The notes: a model not told the origin generated them from the letters alone. DNA of 64,000 nt from Duganella sp. OV510 (GCF_900100205.1 NZ_FNEQ01000012.1:1-64000), one strand, 5' to 3'. Positions 48,794-57,745 are shown, counted from the stretch's first letter. A program made the numbers and translations.

Positions 48794-49330
48794 ATGAAAA
48801 AATTCGTAGCATGCCTGGCCACCTCGCTGGCCCTGATCGGCGCCCCCGCCGCCTACGCGCAAACCGCCGACGCCGCGTCCACCGCCGCCGCCAAGGAGCT
48901 GTTCGAGTCGATGAACTATCGCACCGTGATGATCGGCGCCATGCAGCAGATGGCGCAGGGCATGGGCGCTTCGCTGCGCGCCGGCGCCGAGGCCTCGATC
49001 AAGAACAATCCCAAGCTGAGCGACGCCGACAAACAGAAGGCGCTGGCGAAGATGGAAGCCGAACTGCCTGCGGCGATCAACGCCATGCAGAGCGTAATGA
49101 ACGACCAGACGCTGGTGGATGACATCCTGGCCGAAACCGTGCCGCTCTACGCGCGCCACTTCAGCGCCGATGAGCTGAAACAGATCACCGCCTTCTACCG
49201 CTCGCCGGTCGGCGCCAAGATGCTGAACCTGATGCCGCAGCTGATGGGCGAGGGCATGCAGGTGGGCCAGCAGATCGTCCAGCGCCGCATCGGCCCGATG
49301 CTGCAAAAGCTGCAGCAGGGACAGAAATAA
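48794..49330 (+). CDS. Exported DUF2059 protein
   Basis: 178 aa; TAAGGAG before the ATG. Signal peptide 1-22 (ending AYA-Q). The C-terminal half shows the DUF2059 pattern: VPLYARHFSADELKQITAFYRSPVGAKMLNLMPQLMGEGMQVGQ. Such small helical periplasmic proteins have no known activity. It sits between gyrA and serC, a position commonly held by this family in Burkholderiales, and precedes serC by 19 bases. Confidence 0.87.
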   Translation: MKKFVACLATSLALIGAPAAYAQTADAASTAAAKELFESMNYRTVMIGAMQQMAQGMGASLRAGAEASIKNNPKLSDADKQKALAKMEAELPAAINAMQSVMNDQTLVDDILAETVPLYARHFSADELKQITAFYRSPVGAKMLNLMPQLMGEGMQVGQQIVQRRIGPMLQKLQQGQK

Positions 49331-49349
49331 TCCACATCTAAGGAACGCA

Positions 49350-50447
49350 ATGACGCACATCTACAACTTCTCCGCCGGCCCTGCCGTACTGCCGAAGGAA
49401 GTGCTGGCGCAAGCCGCCGCCGAAATGCTGGACTGGCATGGCAGCGGCATGTCGGTGATGGAGATGAGCCACCGCGGACCGGAATTCATATCGATTTACA
49501 AGGCAGCGGAGCGCGATCTGCGCGAGCTGCTGGCAGTACCGGACAATTACAAGATCTTGTTCATGCAGGGCGGCGGTCTGTCGCAGAACGCCCTGATCCC
49601 GTTGAACCTGCTGGGCCACAAGCCCGCCGGCGCAACCATCGATTTCATCCACACCGGTTCGTGGTCGGACAAATCCATCAAGGAAGCGCGCAAGTACGCC
49701 AATGTCAATGTGGTCGCCTCGTCGAATACCGAAGTGCCGCCGCAAGCCGGCTGGCAGCTGACGCCTGGCGCCGCCTATCTGCACATGTGCACCAACGAGA
49801 CCATCGGCGGTGTCGAATACCAGCCGGATTTCAATGATCCGCGCCTGAAGGACGTGACGCTGGTGGCCGATATGTCGTCGCACATTTTGTCGCGCCAGAT
49901 CGACGTGTCGAAATACGGCGCCATCTTTGCCGGCGCGCAGAAGAACATCGGCCCGGCCGGTGTCACCATCGTCATCATTCGTGATGATTTGCTGGGCAAG
50001 GCGCTGCCAGTCTGCCCGTCGGCGTTTGATTTCAAGCTGGTGGCCGACAATGAATCGATGTACAACACGCCGCCTACCTATGGCATCTATATCGCCGGCC
50101 TGGTGTTCCAGTGGCTGAAGCGCCAGGGTGGCGTGGCCGAGATGGAGCGCCGCGCCCAGGCCAAGGCCGAACTGCTGTACAACGCGCTGGACGCCAGCGA
50201 CTTTTACGACACCCGCGTAGCGCCACAAAACCGCTCGCGCATGAACGTGCCTTTCTACCTGACGGACGAGAGCAGGAACGAAGCATTCCTGGCCGGCGCC
50301 AAAGCGCGCGGCCTGCTGCAACTGAAGGGCCACAAGTCCGTCGGCGGTATGCGCGCATCGATCTATAACGCGATGCCTATCGAGGGCGTGCAAGCGCTCG
50401 TAGACTACTTGAACGAATTCGCAGCGAATGCGAGCAATAAGCCATGA
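49350..50447 (+). CDS. serC: Phosphoserine aminotransferase
   Basis: 365 aa, AAGGAACGCA before the ATG. Class V aminotransferase: YNFSAGPAVLPKEVL at the start, EMSHRGPEF near 40, and PLP lysine in FAGAQKNIGPAGVTIVI near 195. It makes 3-phosphoserine for serine and pyridoxal synthesis. It overlaps pheA by four bases (ATGA), starting the aromatic supraoperon known from many proteobacteria. Confidence 0.96.
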   Translation: MTHIYNFSAGPAVLPKEVLAQAAAEMLDWHGSGMSVMEMSHRGPEFISIYKAAERDLRELLAVPDNYKILFMQGGGLSQNALIPLNLLGHKPAGATIDFIHTGSWSDKSIKEARKYANVNVVASSNTEVPPQAGWQLTPGAAYLHMCTNETIGGVEYQPDFNDPRLKDVTLVADMSSHILSRQIDVSKYGAIFAGAQKNIGPAGVTIVIIRDDLLGKALPVCPSAFDFKLVADNESMYNTPPTYGIYIAGLVFQWLKRQGGVAEMERRAQAKAELLYNALDASDFYDTRVAPQNRSRMNVPFYLTDESRNEAFLAGAKARGLLQLKGHKSVGGMRASIYNAMPIEGVQALVDYLNEFAANASNKP

Positions 50448-51517
50448 ACGACAAACTGAAACCCTTGCGCGAACAGATCGACTCGATCGACGCGCAAATC
50501 CTCGACCTGCTGAACCAGCGCGCGCGCGTGGCGCAGGAAGTCGGCCATGTGAAGGCCGAAACCGGCGCACCGGTGTTCCGTCCGGAGCGCGAGGCGCAGG
50601 TGCTGCGCGGCGTGGCCGATCGCAATCCCGGCCCGATGGGCAACGCGGAGCTGCAAACCATCTGGCGCGAAATCATGTCTGCCTGCCGCTCGCTGGAGAA
50701 GCGTGTCACCGTGGCTTTCCTCGGCCCGGCCGGCACCTACAGCGAGCAGGCGGTGTACGAACAATTCGGCACTGCCGTCGACGTGCTGTCGTGCTCCTCA
50801 ATCGATGAAGTGTTTCGCGCCACCGAGGCCGGCACGGCCGAATTCGGCGTGGTGCCGGTTGAGAATTCGACCGAGGGCGCCATTGGCCGCACGCTTGACC
50901 TGATGCTGCACACGCCGCTGACCATCAGCGGCGAAGTGTCGATCGCCGTGCGTCACAGCCTGCTGACCGGTACCGGCAATATGGACGGCGTCACCGCCAT
51001 CTGCGCCCACGCGCAAGCGCTGGCGCAGTGCCAGATCTGGCTGAACAATAATTATCCTGACCTGGAGCGCATCGCCGTGTCGTCCAACGCCGAAGCGGCG
51101 CGCATGGCGCGCGACGACCACAGGCTGGCGGCGATTGCCGGCGAGCGCGCTGGCGTGCGTTACAGCCTGGGTACGGTCAAGGCCAACATCCAGGATGATC
51201 CGCACAACCGCACCCGTTTCGCGGTGATTGGTTCGCTGCAGGCCGGCCCGTCGGGCGAGGATCGCACCTCACTGGCGCTGGCGGCGCCGCACAAGGCCGG
51301 TTCGATCTACCGCCTGCTTGGATCGCTGGCGCAGCATGGCGTGTCGATGACGCGCTTTGAATCGCGCCCGGCGCGCACCGGCACGTGGGAGTACTACTTC
51401 TACGTCGACGTGCAGGGCCATGTGCAGGACGAGGCAGTGGCCAGGGCGCTGGCCGAACTGCAGGGCAACGCTGCCTTCTTCAAGGTGCTGGGTTCCTACC
51501 CGGTCAGCCTGACCTGA
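50444..51517 (+). CDS. pheA: Bifunctional chorismate mutase / prephenate dehydratase
   Basis: 357 aa. Chorismate mutase domain 1-85 (LREQIDSIDAQILDLLNQRARVAQEVGHVK), dehydratase domain about 90-270 (VAFLGPAGTYSEQAVYEQFG, NRTRFAVIG with the TRF motif), and ACT domain about 280-350 with the phenylalanine-binding ESRPARTGTWEYYFYVD. It turns chorismate into phenylpyruvate and is feedback-inhibited through the ACT domain. Coupled to serC upstream; 15 bases before hisC. Confidence 0.96.
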   Translation: MNDKLKPLREQIDSIDAQILDLLNQRARVAQEVGHVKAETGAPVFRPEREAQVLRGVADRNPGPMGNAELQTIWREIMSACRSLEKRVTVAFLGPAGTYSEQAVYEQFGTAVDVLSCSSIDEVFRATEAGTAEFGVVPVENSTEGAIGRTLDLMLHTPLTISGEVSIAVRHSLLTGTGNMDGVTAICAHAQALAQCQIWLNNNYPDLERIAVSSNAEAARMARDDHRLAAIAGERAGVRYSLGTVKANIQDDPHNRTRFAVIGSLQAGPSGEDRTSLALAAPHKAGSIYRLLGSLAQHGVSMTRFESRPARTGTWEYYFYVDVQGHVQDEAVARALAELQGNAAFFKVLGSYPVSLT

Positions 51518-51532
51518 TTAGAGAGAGACATT

Positions 51533-52642
51533 ATGAGCAAGAACTACGGTCCTGAATACGTCCGCGCCATCGCCCCTTACCAGGCAGGCAAACCAATTGC
51601 CGAAGTGGCGCGCGAGTTTGGCCTGGATGAAGCCAGCATCGTCAAGCTGGCGTCGAACGAGAATCCGTTTGGCGTGCCGGAATCGGCCAAGCAGGCGATG
51701 GCTGCCGCCATCGCGGAACTGGGGCGCTATCCGGACGCCAACGGCTTCGATCTGAAGGGCGCGCTGTCCAGACGCTACGACGTGCCGGCTGACTGGATCA
51801 CGCTGGGCAACGGCTCCAACGACATCCTGGAGATTGCCGCGAAAGCCTTTGTCGAGCGTGGCCAGTCGGTGGTCTACGCGCAGTATTCGTTTGCCGTGTA
51901 CGCGCTGGCGACACAGGGCATCGGCGCGCAGCACATCGTGGTGCCGGCCAAGGCCTATGGCCACGACCTGCCAGCGATGCTGGCGGCGATCCGCGAAGAT
52001 ACGCGCCTGGTGTTCATCGCCAATCCGAATAATCCGACTGGCACGTTCATCCCGGCAGCGGAAATCGAAGCCTTCCTGGCCAAGGTCCCGGCGCACGTGG
52101 TGGTGGTGCTGGACGAGGCCTACAACGAATTCCTGGCGCCGCAAGACCAGTTCGAGTCGGCCGAGTGGGTGAAGAAGTATCCAAACCTGCTGGTGTCGCG
52201 CACCTTCTCCAAGGCGTACGGCCTGGCGGGTCTGCGCGTGGGCTTCGCGATCGCGCAGCCGGCGGTCACGGACCTGATGAACCGCATCCGCCAGCCATTC
52301 AACGTCAACTCGCTGGCGCAGGCGGCGGCCATTGCGGCGTTGAACGACAAAGAGTTCCTGGCGCGCGGCGCGGCCAATAATACCGAGGGCTATCAGCAAT
52401 TGATCGCGGCGTTCGACAAGCTGGGACTGGAGTACGTGCCATCGTACGGCAACTTCGTGCTGGTGAAAGTGGGCGAGGATGCAAGCGCTGGCGCGCGCAT
52501 CAACCTGGCGCTGCTGAAGCAGGGCGTGATCGTGCGTCCGGTTGGTGGCTACGGCCTGCCGGAGTGGCTGCGCATCTCCATCGGTCTGCCGGAAGAAAAC
52601 GAAGCGTTCATCGAAGCGCTGACGAACGCATTGGCGGAATAA
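51533..52642 (+). CDS. hisC: Histidinol-phosphate aminotransferase (aromatic paralogue)
   Basis: 369 aa PLP enzyme; GAGAGAGACATT before ATG. FGLDEASIVKLASNENPFGVPESAKQAM, FIANPNNPTGTFI, VVLDEAYNEF and RTFSKAYGLAGLRVG (PLP Lys) define HisC subfamily. In this supraoperon the HisC paralogue usually acts as aromatic aminotransferase for Phe and Tyr as well as histidinol phosphate. It abuts tyrA directly (TAA ATG). Confidence 0.93.
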   Translation: MSKNYGPEYVRAIAPYQAGKPIAEVAREFGLDEASIVKLASNENPFGVPESAKQAMAAAIAELGRYPDANGFDLKGALSRRYDVPADWITLGNGSNDILEIAAKAFVERGQSVVYAQYSFAVYALATQGIGAQHIVVPAKAYGHDLPAMLAAIREDTRLVFIANPNNPTGTFIPAAEIEAFLAKVPAHVVVVLDEAYNEFLAPQDQFESAEWVKKYPNLLVSRTFSKAYGLAGLRVGFAIAQPAVTDLMNRIRQPFNVNSLAQAAAIAALNDKEFLARGAANNTEGYQQLIAAFDKLGLEYVPSYGNFVLVKVGEDASAGARINLALLKQGVIVRPVGGYGLPEWLRISIGLPEENEAFIEALTNALAE

Positions 52643-53554
52643 ATGCTGAACAAGGTTGTTATTTTCGGCGTAGGCCTGATCGGCGGCTCGTTTGCGCGGG
52701 CGCTGAAGAAGGCCGGCGCCGTGCGCGAGATCGTCGGCGTCGGCCGCTCGGCCGCCTCGATGGCGCGCGCGCTGGAGCTGGGCATCATCGACGCCATCGG
52801 CGTGACCGGCGAGTCGTCGCTGGCCGCCGCACTGGCCGGTGCCGACCTGGTGCTGCTGGCGGCGCCGGTGGCGCAGACCGAGGCGATACTGGCCGCGATC
52901 GCACCGCACCTGCAAGCCGGCACCATCGTCACCGACGCCGGCAGCACCAAGTCCGACGTGGTGGCCTCCGCACGCCGTGCGCTGGGCGACAAGATCGCGC
53001 AGTTCGTGCCCGGCCACCCGATCGCCGGCCGCGAAACCAACGGCCCGGACGCCGCCATCGATCACCTCTACATCGGCAAGAAAGTGGTGCTGACCGCGCT
53101 GGCAGAAAACCGTGAGGCCGACATCGAACGCGTGGCCGCAGCATGGCGTGCATGCGGCGCCATCATCCACCGCCTGACGCCGGAAGAACATGACAAAGTG
53201 TTCGCCGCCGTCAGCCACCTGCCGCACCTGCTGGCCTATGCGCTGGTGGACGACATCGCCCGCAAGCCGCACGCCGGCCTGTTGTTCCAGTACGCCGCCA
53301 GCGGTTTCCGCGACTTCACCCGCATCGCCGGCTCATCGCCGGAAATGTGGCGCGACATCAGCCTGGCTAACCAGCCGGCCCTGCTGGCGGAGCTGGACGC
53401 GTACATGGCACAATTGACGCTGCTGCGCGCGCAACTGGCGGCCAACGACGGCGCAGCGCTGGAGCATGTCTACAGCAACGCCCAGCACGCCCGTCACCAA
53501 TGGATCACCGCCATCGAAGCAGCCGAAGCGCCGCCATCGCCCGATAAAGAATAA
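52643..53554 (+). CDS. tyrA: Prephenate/arogenate dehydrogenase
   Basis: 303 aa. NAD-binding loop VVIFGVGLIGGSFARALKK at 4-22; PGHPIAGRETNGPDAA near 120-135; DKVFAAVSHLPHLLAYALVDD near 185-205 and FRDFTRIAGSSPEMWRDI. It oxidatively decarboxylates prephenate or arogenate to give the tyrosine precursor. Its stop codon is the first three bases of the palindrome at 53552-53633, which separates it from aroA. Confidence 0.94.
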   Translation: MLNKVVIFGVGLIGGSFARALKKAGAVREIVGVGRSAASMARALELGIIDAIGVTGESSLAAALAGADLVLLAAPVAQTEAILAAIAPHLQAGTIVTDAGSTKSDVVASARRALGDKIAQFVPGHPIAGRETNGPDAAIDHLYIGKKVVLTALAENREADIERVAAAWRACGAIIHRLTPEEHDKVFAAVSHLPHLLAYALVDDIARKPHAGLLFQYAASGFRDFTRIAGSSPEMWRDISLANQPALLAELDAYMAQLTLLRAQLAANDGAALEHVYSNAQHARHQWITAIEAAEAPPSPDKE

Positions 53555-53633
53555 ATTCGGGGTCAGTGCCGACATTCGGACATTGGCTCGCGCACGACCC
53601 AATGTCCGAATGTCGGCACTGACCCCGAAGTTA
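53552..53633. repeat. 82-bp palindrome, GGGGTCAG-tipped element (copy 2)
   Basis: Left arm 53552-53586 and right arm 53599-53633 pair over 34 of 35 positions (A/C mismatch near the tip); the 12-base centre is unpaired. The tips read TAACTTCGGGGTCAGT on the minus strand of the right arm, the same as copy 1, whereas the inner arm GCCGACATTCGGACATTGG is unrelated to copy 1. It overlaps the tyrA stop and ends 10 bases before the aroA ATG, leaving just AAGGAAAGC as ribosome site. Confidence 0.9.
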
Positions 53634-53643
53634 AGGAAAGCAT

Positions 53644-54957
53644 ATGACTCACGAATATATTGATCTGCAAACGATCCCCCACGTTGAAGGCGCGGTGCGT
53701 TTGCCGGGCTCGAAGTCCATCTCCAACCGTATCCTCTTGTTGTCGGCGTTGTCGGAAGGGGAGGTGGCGATTGTTGATCTGCTGGCGTCGGACGATACCG
53801 CCGTCATGCTGGCGGCGCTGCGCTCGCTCGGCGTGCTATGGACCGAAGAGAAAACCGCCACCGGCACCATCCACCACGTTACCGGCGTCGCCGGCGTGCT
53901 GCCGAATAAATCGGCCGATCTGTTCATGGGCAACGCCGGCACCGCCATCCGTCCGCTGACCGCAGCGCTGGCCGTCATCGGCGGCGACTACACGCTGCAC
54001 GGCGTGCCGCGCATGCATGAGCGTCCGATCGGCGACCTGGTCGACGCGCTCAACGCCGCCGGCACCAACGTCGAATACACCGGCAACCCAGGCTTCCCGC
54101 CGCTGCACATCAAGCAAGGCAAGATCACTACCCAGCGCCTGTCGGTGCGCGGCGATGTGTCGAGCCAGTTCCTGACCGCGCTGCTGATGGTGGCGCCGCT
54201 GATGGCCAAGGATCACGCGATCACCATCGACGTGACCGGCGAACTGATTTCCAAGCCGTATATCGAAATCACGCTGAACCTGATCCGCCGCTTCGGCGTC
54301 AAGGTCGAGCAGGATGGCTGGGCGTCGTTCACCATTCAGCCCGGCCAGGTCTACCAGTCGCCGGGCACCATCCACGTTGAAGGCGACGCCTCGTCGGCCT
54401 CGTACTTCCTGGCGGCCGGAGCGATTGGCGGCGGTCCGGTGCGGGTCGAAGGTGTCGGTAACAACAGCATTCAGGGCGACGTCCGCTTCGCCGCCGCGCT
54501 GGCGCAGATGGGCGCACAGATCACCATGGGCGACAACTGGATCGAAGCGCGCGCCAACGGCCCGCTGAAAGCCATCGACGCCGACTTCAACCACATCCCC
54601 GACGCCGCCATGACCATCGCCGTGGCCGCACTGTACGCCGACGGCCCGTCGACGCTGCGCAACATCGCCAGCTGGCGCGTCAAGGAAACCGACCGCATCG
54701 CCGCCATGGCGACCGAACTGCGCAAGGTCGGCGCGATTGTGGAGGAGGGCCCGGACTACATCAAGGTAACACCGCCTGCCGCCATCGCAGCTGCTACCAT
54801 CGATACCTACGACGATCACCGCATGGCGATGTGCTTCTCGCTGGTGTCGCTGGACGGCGCGCTGCGCAAGGGCGCGGCCACCCGCATCAACGATCCGAAA
54901 TGCGTGAACAAGACTTTCCCTGACTACTTCACCGCGTTTGCGAAAATAGCAAAGTAA
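53644..54957 (+). CDS. aroA: 5-enolpyruvylshikimate-3-phosphate synthase
   Basis: 437 aa. Signatures VRLPGSKSISNRILLLSAL (18-36), LFMGNAGTAIRPLTAALAV (near 97-115), and SWRVKETDRIAAMATELRKVGA (near 338-360). The enzyme joins shikimate-3-P and PEP in the shikimate route and is the glyphosate target; NAGTAIRP in place of NAGTAMRP is seen in natural enzymes. The ribosome site AAGGAAAGC directly follows the palindrome. Five bases later comes cmk. Confidence 0.96.
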   Translation: MTHEYIDLQTIPHVEGAVRLPGSKSISNRILLLSALSEGEVAIVDLLASDDTAVMLAALRSLGVLWTEEKTATGTIHHVTGVAGVLPNKSADLFMGNAGTAIRPLTAALAVIGGDYTLHGVPRMHERPIGDLVDALNAAGTNVEYTGNPGFPPLHIKQGKITTQRLSVRGDVSSQFLTALLMVAPLMAKDHAITIDVTGELISKPYIEITLNLIRRFGVKVEQDGWASFTIQPGQVYQSPGTIHVEGDASSASYFLAAGAIGGGPVRVEGVGNNSIQGDVRFAAALAQMGAQITMGDNWIEARANGPLKAIDADFNHIPDAAMTIAVAALYADGPSTLRNIASWRVKETDRIAAMATELRKVGAIVEEGPDYIKVTPPAAIAAATIDTYDDHRMAMCFSLVSLDGALRKGAATRINDPKCVNKTFPDYFTAFAKIAK

Positions 54958-54962
54958 CCGAT

Positions 54963-55631
54963 ATGCCAACTTCCCAGATTCCAGTCATCACCATCGACGG
55001 CCCGACCGCTTCCGGCAAGGGCACGGTCGCCCACCGCGTTGCCGACAAGCTCGGCTTCCACTACCTGGATTCCGGCGCGCTGTATCGCTTGACCGCGCTG
55101 TCGGCGCTGCGCCGCGACACCGACCTGAGCGATGAGCATGCGCTGGCCAAGCTGGCCGAACACCTGCATTGCAGTTTCCAGGGCGGCGACATCATCCTGT
55201 CGCATGAAAACGTCACCGACGCCATCCGCGCGGAAGAGGTCGGCAACACGGCGTCCAAGATCGCCACCTTCCCGGCCGTCCGCCACGCGCTGACCGGGCT
55301 GCAACTGGGTTTCCGCAAGGCGCCGGGGCTGGTCGCGGACGGCCGCGACATGGGCTCGGTAATCTTCCCGCACGCCCCGCTGAAGGTGTTTTTGACCGCC
55401 TCCGTGGCCGCCCGTGCGGGGCGCCGTTATAAGCAATTGATAGGCAAGGGAATTTCTGCTAATATGGAAGACCTCCTGATGGATTTGCAGGCCCGCGACG
55501 ACCGTGATACGAAACGGACCATCGCGCCGCTGATCCCGGCAGAAGGCGCGCACGTGCTCGATACCTCGGAAATGACTGCTGATGAAGCGGTCGACCAGGT
55601 CTTGAAATGGTACGCCGGCATCACCAAGTAA
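54963..55631 (+). CDS. cmk: Cytidylate kinase
   Basis: 222 aa. Walker A TIDGPTASGKGTVAHRVAD at 9-27; HYLDSGALYRLTAL near 33-46; VADGRDMGSVIFPHAPLKVFLTAS near 123-146; lid RDDRDTKRTIAPL near 178-190. It phosphorylates CMP and dCMP. It lies between aroA and rpsA, as in E. coli and most proteobacteria. Confidence 0.96.
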   Translation: MPTSQIPVITIDGPTASGKGTVAHRVADKLGFHYLDSGALYRLTALSALRRDTDLSDEHALAKLAEHLHCSFQGGDIILSHENVTDAIRAEEVGNTASKIATFPAVRHALTGLQLGFRKAPGLVADGRDMGSVIFPHAPLKVFLTASVAARAGRRYKQLIGKGISANMEDLLMDLQARDDRDTKRTIAPLIPAEGAHVLDTSEMTADEAVDQVLKWYAGITK

Positions 55632-55650
55632 TACCTTTTATTAACCTAAC

Positions 55651-55683
55651 CCAGTTGAAGTCGCATCCTGCGAGCCTTACTGG
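55651..55683 (+). promoter_or_regulatory. Stem-loop in the rpsA leader
   Basis: CCAGT, AAG and TCGCA (55651-55665) pair with TGCGA, CTT and ACTGG (55669-55683) giving 13 bp with one 2-base bulge per side and a 3-base loop. The hairpin ends about 7 bases before the Shine-Dalgarno GGAAG of rpsA. Such a leader structure fits S1 autoregulation as known in E. coli, here untested. Confidence 0.5.
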
Positions 55684-55701
55684 CTGACCTGGAAGTTTAT
55701 T

Positions 55702-57378
55702 ATGGAAAGTTTTGCAGCCCTCTTCGAAGAATCCCTGTCGCGTCAAGATATGCGCTCGGGCGAAGTAATTTCGGCTGAAGTCGTTCGTCTGGATCACAAC
55801 TTCGTGATCGTCAACGCAGGCCTGAAATCGGAAGCTTTCATCCCTGTTGAAGAATTCAAGAATGACCAGGGCGAACTGGAAGTCAAAGTAGGTGACTTCG
55901 TTTCCGTGGCCATCGAATCGCTGGAAAATGGTTTCGGCGATACCATCCTGTCGCGCGACAAAGCCAAGCGTCTGGCTTCGTGGCTGGCACTGGAAAAAGC
56001 AATGGAGTCGGGCGAGATCGTCGTCGGCACCGTGAACGGCAAAGTCAAGGGCGGCCTGACCGTTCTGACCAACGGCATCCGTGCCTTCCTGCCAGGTTCG
56101 CTGGTGGACACCCGTCCAGTCAAAGACACCACCCCATTCGAAGGCAAAACCCTCGAATTCAAAGTTATCAAACTGGACCGCAAGCGTAACAACGTCGTTC
56201 TGTCCCGCCGCGCCGTCATCGAAGCTTCGATGGGCGAAGAGCGTCAGAAACTGATGGAAACGCTGAAAGAAGGCACCGTGGTAACCGGCGTTGTGAAAAA
56301 CATCACCGACTACGGCGCGTTCGTGGATCTGGGCGGCATCGACGGCCTGCTGCACATCACCGACCTGGCATGGCGTCGTGTGCGTCACCCATCGGAAGTG
56401 CTGACCGTTGGTCAAGAGATCACCGCAAAAGTCCTGAAATACGATCAAGAGAAGAACCGTGTTTCGCTGGGCGTGAAGCAACTGGGCGATGACCCATGGA
56501 CCGGTCTGTCGCGTCGTTACCCACAAGGCACCCGCCTGTTCGGTAAAGTGACCAACCTGACCGACTACGGTGCGTTCGTTGAAGTTGAACAAGGCATCGA
56601 AGGCCTGGTACACGTTTCCGAAATGGACTGGACCAACAAAAACGTCGCGCCTAACAAAGTTGTCCAACTGGGCGACGAAGTAGAAGTGATGGTTCTGGAA
56701 ATCGACGAAGAGCGTCGCCGTATCTCGCTGGGCATGAAACAGTGCAAAGCCAATCCATGGGACGACTTCGGTGTGACCCATAAGAAAGGTGACAAAGTCC
56801 GCGGCGCGATCAAATCGATCACCGACTTCGGCGTGTTCATCGGCCTGGCTGGCAACATCGACGGCCTGGTGCACCTGTCCGACCTGTCGTGGACCGAGTC
56901 CGGCGAAGAAGCCGTGCGCAAGTTCAAGAAAGGTGACGAACTGGAAGCCATCGTTCTGGCGATCGACGTTGAGCGTGAGCGCGTTTCCCTGGGCGTCAAG
57001 CAACTGGAAGGCGATCCATTCAACAACTACGCAGCGATGAACGACAAAGGTTCGCTGGTTAACGGCACCGTGAAATCGGTTGAGCCTAAAGGCGCCGTGA
57101 TCCAGCTGTCGGAAGAAGTTGAAGGCTACCTGCGCGCTTCGGAAATCTCGCGTGACCGCGTGGAAGATGCTGGCACCCACCTGAAAGTCGGCGATGCCGT
57201 CGAAGCTCTGGTGATCAACATCGACCGTAAAGCACGTTCGATCCAGCTGTCGATCAAAGCGAAAGACTCGGCTGACACCGCTGAAGCGATGAAAAACATC
57301 GCTTCGGACAGCAACGCTGCTTCGGGCACCACCAGCCTGGGCGCACTGCTGAAAGCTAAGCTGGACAACAAAAACTAA
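55702..57378 (+). CDS. rpsA: 30S ribosomal protein S1
   Basis: 558 aa with six S1/OB-fold repeats. Repeats 3-6 are clear: GTVVTGVVKNITDYGAFVDLGGIDGLLHITDL (192 on), GTRLFGKVTNLTDYGAFVEVEQGIEGLVHVSEM, GDKVRGAIKSITDFGVFIGLAGNIDGLVHLSDL and GSLVNGTVKSVEPKGAVIQLSEEVEGYLRASEI. S1 binds mRNA and starts translation of structured messages. The codon choice in this gene is strikingly narrower (CTG, GGC, AAA, CGT) than its neighbours, as for highly expressed genes. GGAAGTTTATT precedes the ATG. Confidence 0.97.
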   Translation: MESFAALFEESLSRQDMRSGEVISAEVVRLDHNFVIVNAGLKSEAFIPVEEFKNDQGELEVKVGDFVSVAIESLENGFGDTILSRDKAKRLASWLALEKAMESGEIVVGTVNGKVKGGLTVLTNGIRAFLPGSLVDTRPVKDTTPFEGKTLEFKVIKLDRKRNNVVLSRRAVIEASMGEERQKLMETLKEGTVVTGVVKNITDYGAFVDLGGIDGLLHITDLAWRRVRHPSEVLTVGQEITAKVLKYDQEKNRVSLGVKQLGDDPWTGLSRRYPQGTRLFGKVTNLTDYGAFVEVEQGIEGLVHVSEMDWTNKNVAPNKVVQLGDEVEVMVLEIDEERRRISLGMKQCKANPWDDFGVTHKKGDKVRGAIKSITDFGVFIGLAGNIDGLVHLSDLSWTESGEEAVRKFKKGDELEAIVLAIDVERERVSLGVKQLEGDPFNNYAAMNDKGSLVNGTVKSVEPKGAVIQLSEEVEGYLRASEISRDRVEDAGTHLKVGDAVEALVINIDRKARSIQLSIKAKDSADTAEAMKNIASDSNAASGTTSLGALLKAKLDNKN

Positions 57379-57388
57379 GAACTAGTCG

Positions 57389-57694
57389 ATGACTAAGTCC
57401 GAGTTAATCAACCGCCTGGCTGAGCGTTATTCTCAGCTGGTGGCCAAAGATGCGGAATATGCCGTCAAAACCATCCTGGATGCGATGACCAACGCTTTGT
57501 CGACTGGTCAGCGCATCGAGATCCGCGGTTTTGGCAGCTTTGCCCTCAACAGCCGGCCACCGCGCATCGGACGCAATCCGAAGTCGGGCGACAAGGTGAT
57601 GGTGCCCGAAAAACGGGTGCCTCATTTCAAGCCGGGCAAGCAATTGCGCGAGCGGGTTGACGCGATGGTCGGACAACCGATTATCGAGGACTGA
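57389..57694 (+). CDS. ihfB: Integration host factor subunit beta
   Basis: 101 aa. MTKSELINRLAERYSQLVAKDAEYAVKTILDAM and the DNA-bending arm RIEIRGFGSFALNSRPPRIGRNPKSGDKVMVPEKRVPHFKPGKQLRERVD are typical IHF-beta sequences. With IhfA it bends DNA in recombination, replication and regulation. It follows rpsA by 10 bases and ends at a strong terminator, closing the supraoperon. Confidence 0.95.
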   Translation: MTKSELINRLAERYSQLVAKDAEYAVKTILDAMTNALSTGQRIEIRGFGSFALNSRPPRIGRNPKSGDKVMVPEKRVPHFKPGKQLRERVDAMVGQPIIED

Positions 57695-57712
57695 AGCATT
57701 CAATAGTTAAGC

Positions 57713-57745
57713 AAAAAGCGGCGTCCTTCGGGATGCCGCTTTTTT
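57713..57745 (+). terminator. Terminator of rpsA-ihfB
   Basis: Stem AAAAAGCGGCGTCC / GGATGCCGCTTTTT (one G-U pair) with TTCG loop, followed by T9. It begins 18 bases after the ihfB stop. Confidence 0.95.

Noticed and set aside
51518..53272. Antisense frames to hisC/tyrA and to rpsA (55621-57180)
   Set aside because: Shadow frames; the sense genes carry all family motifs in the conserved order.
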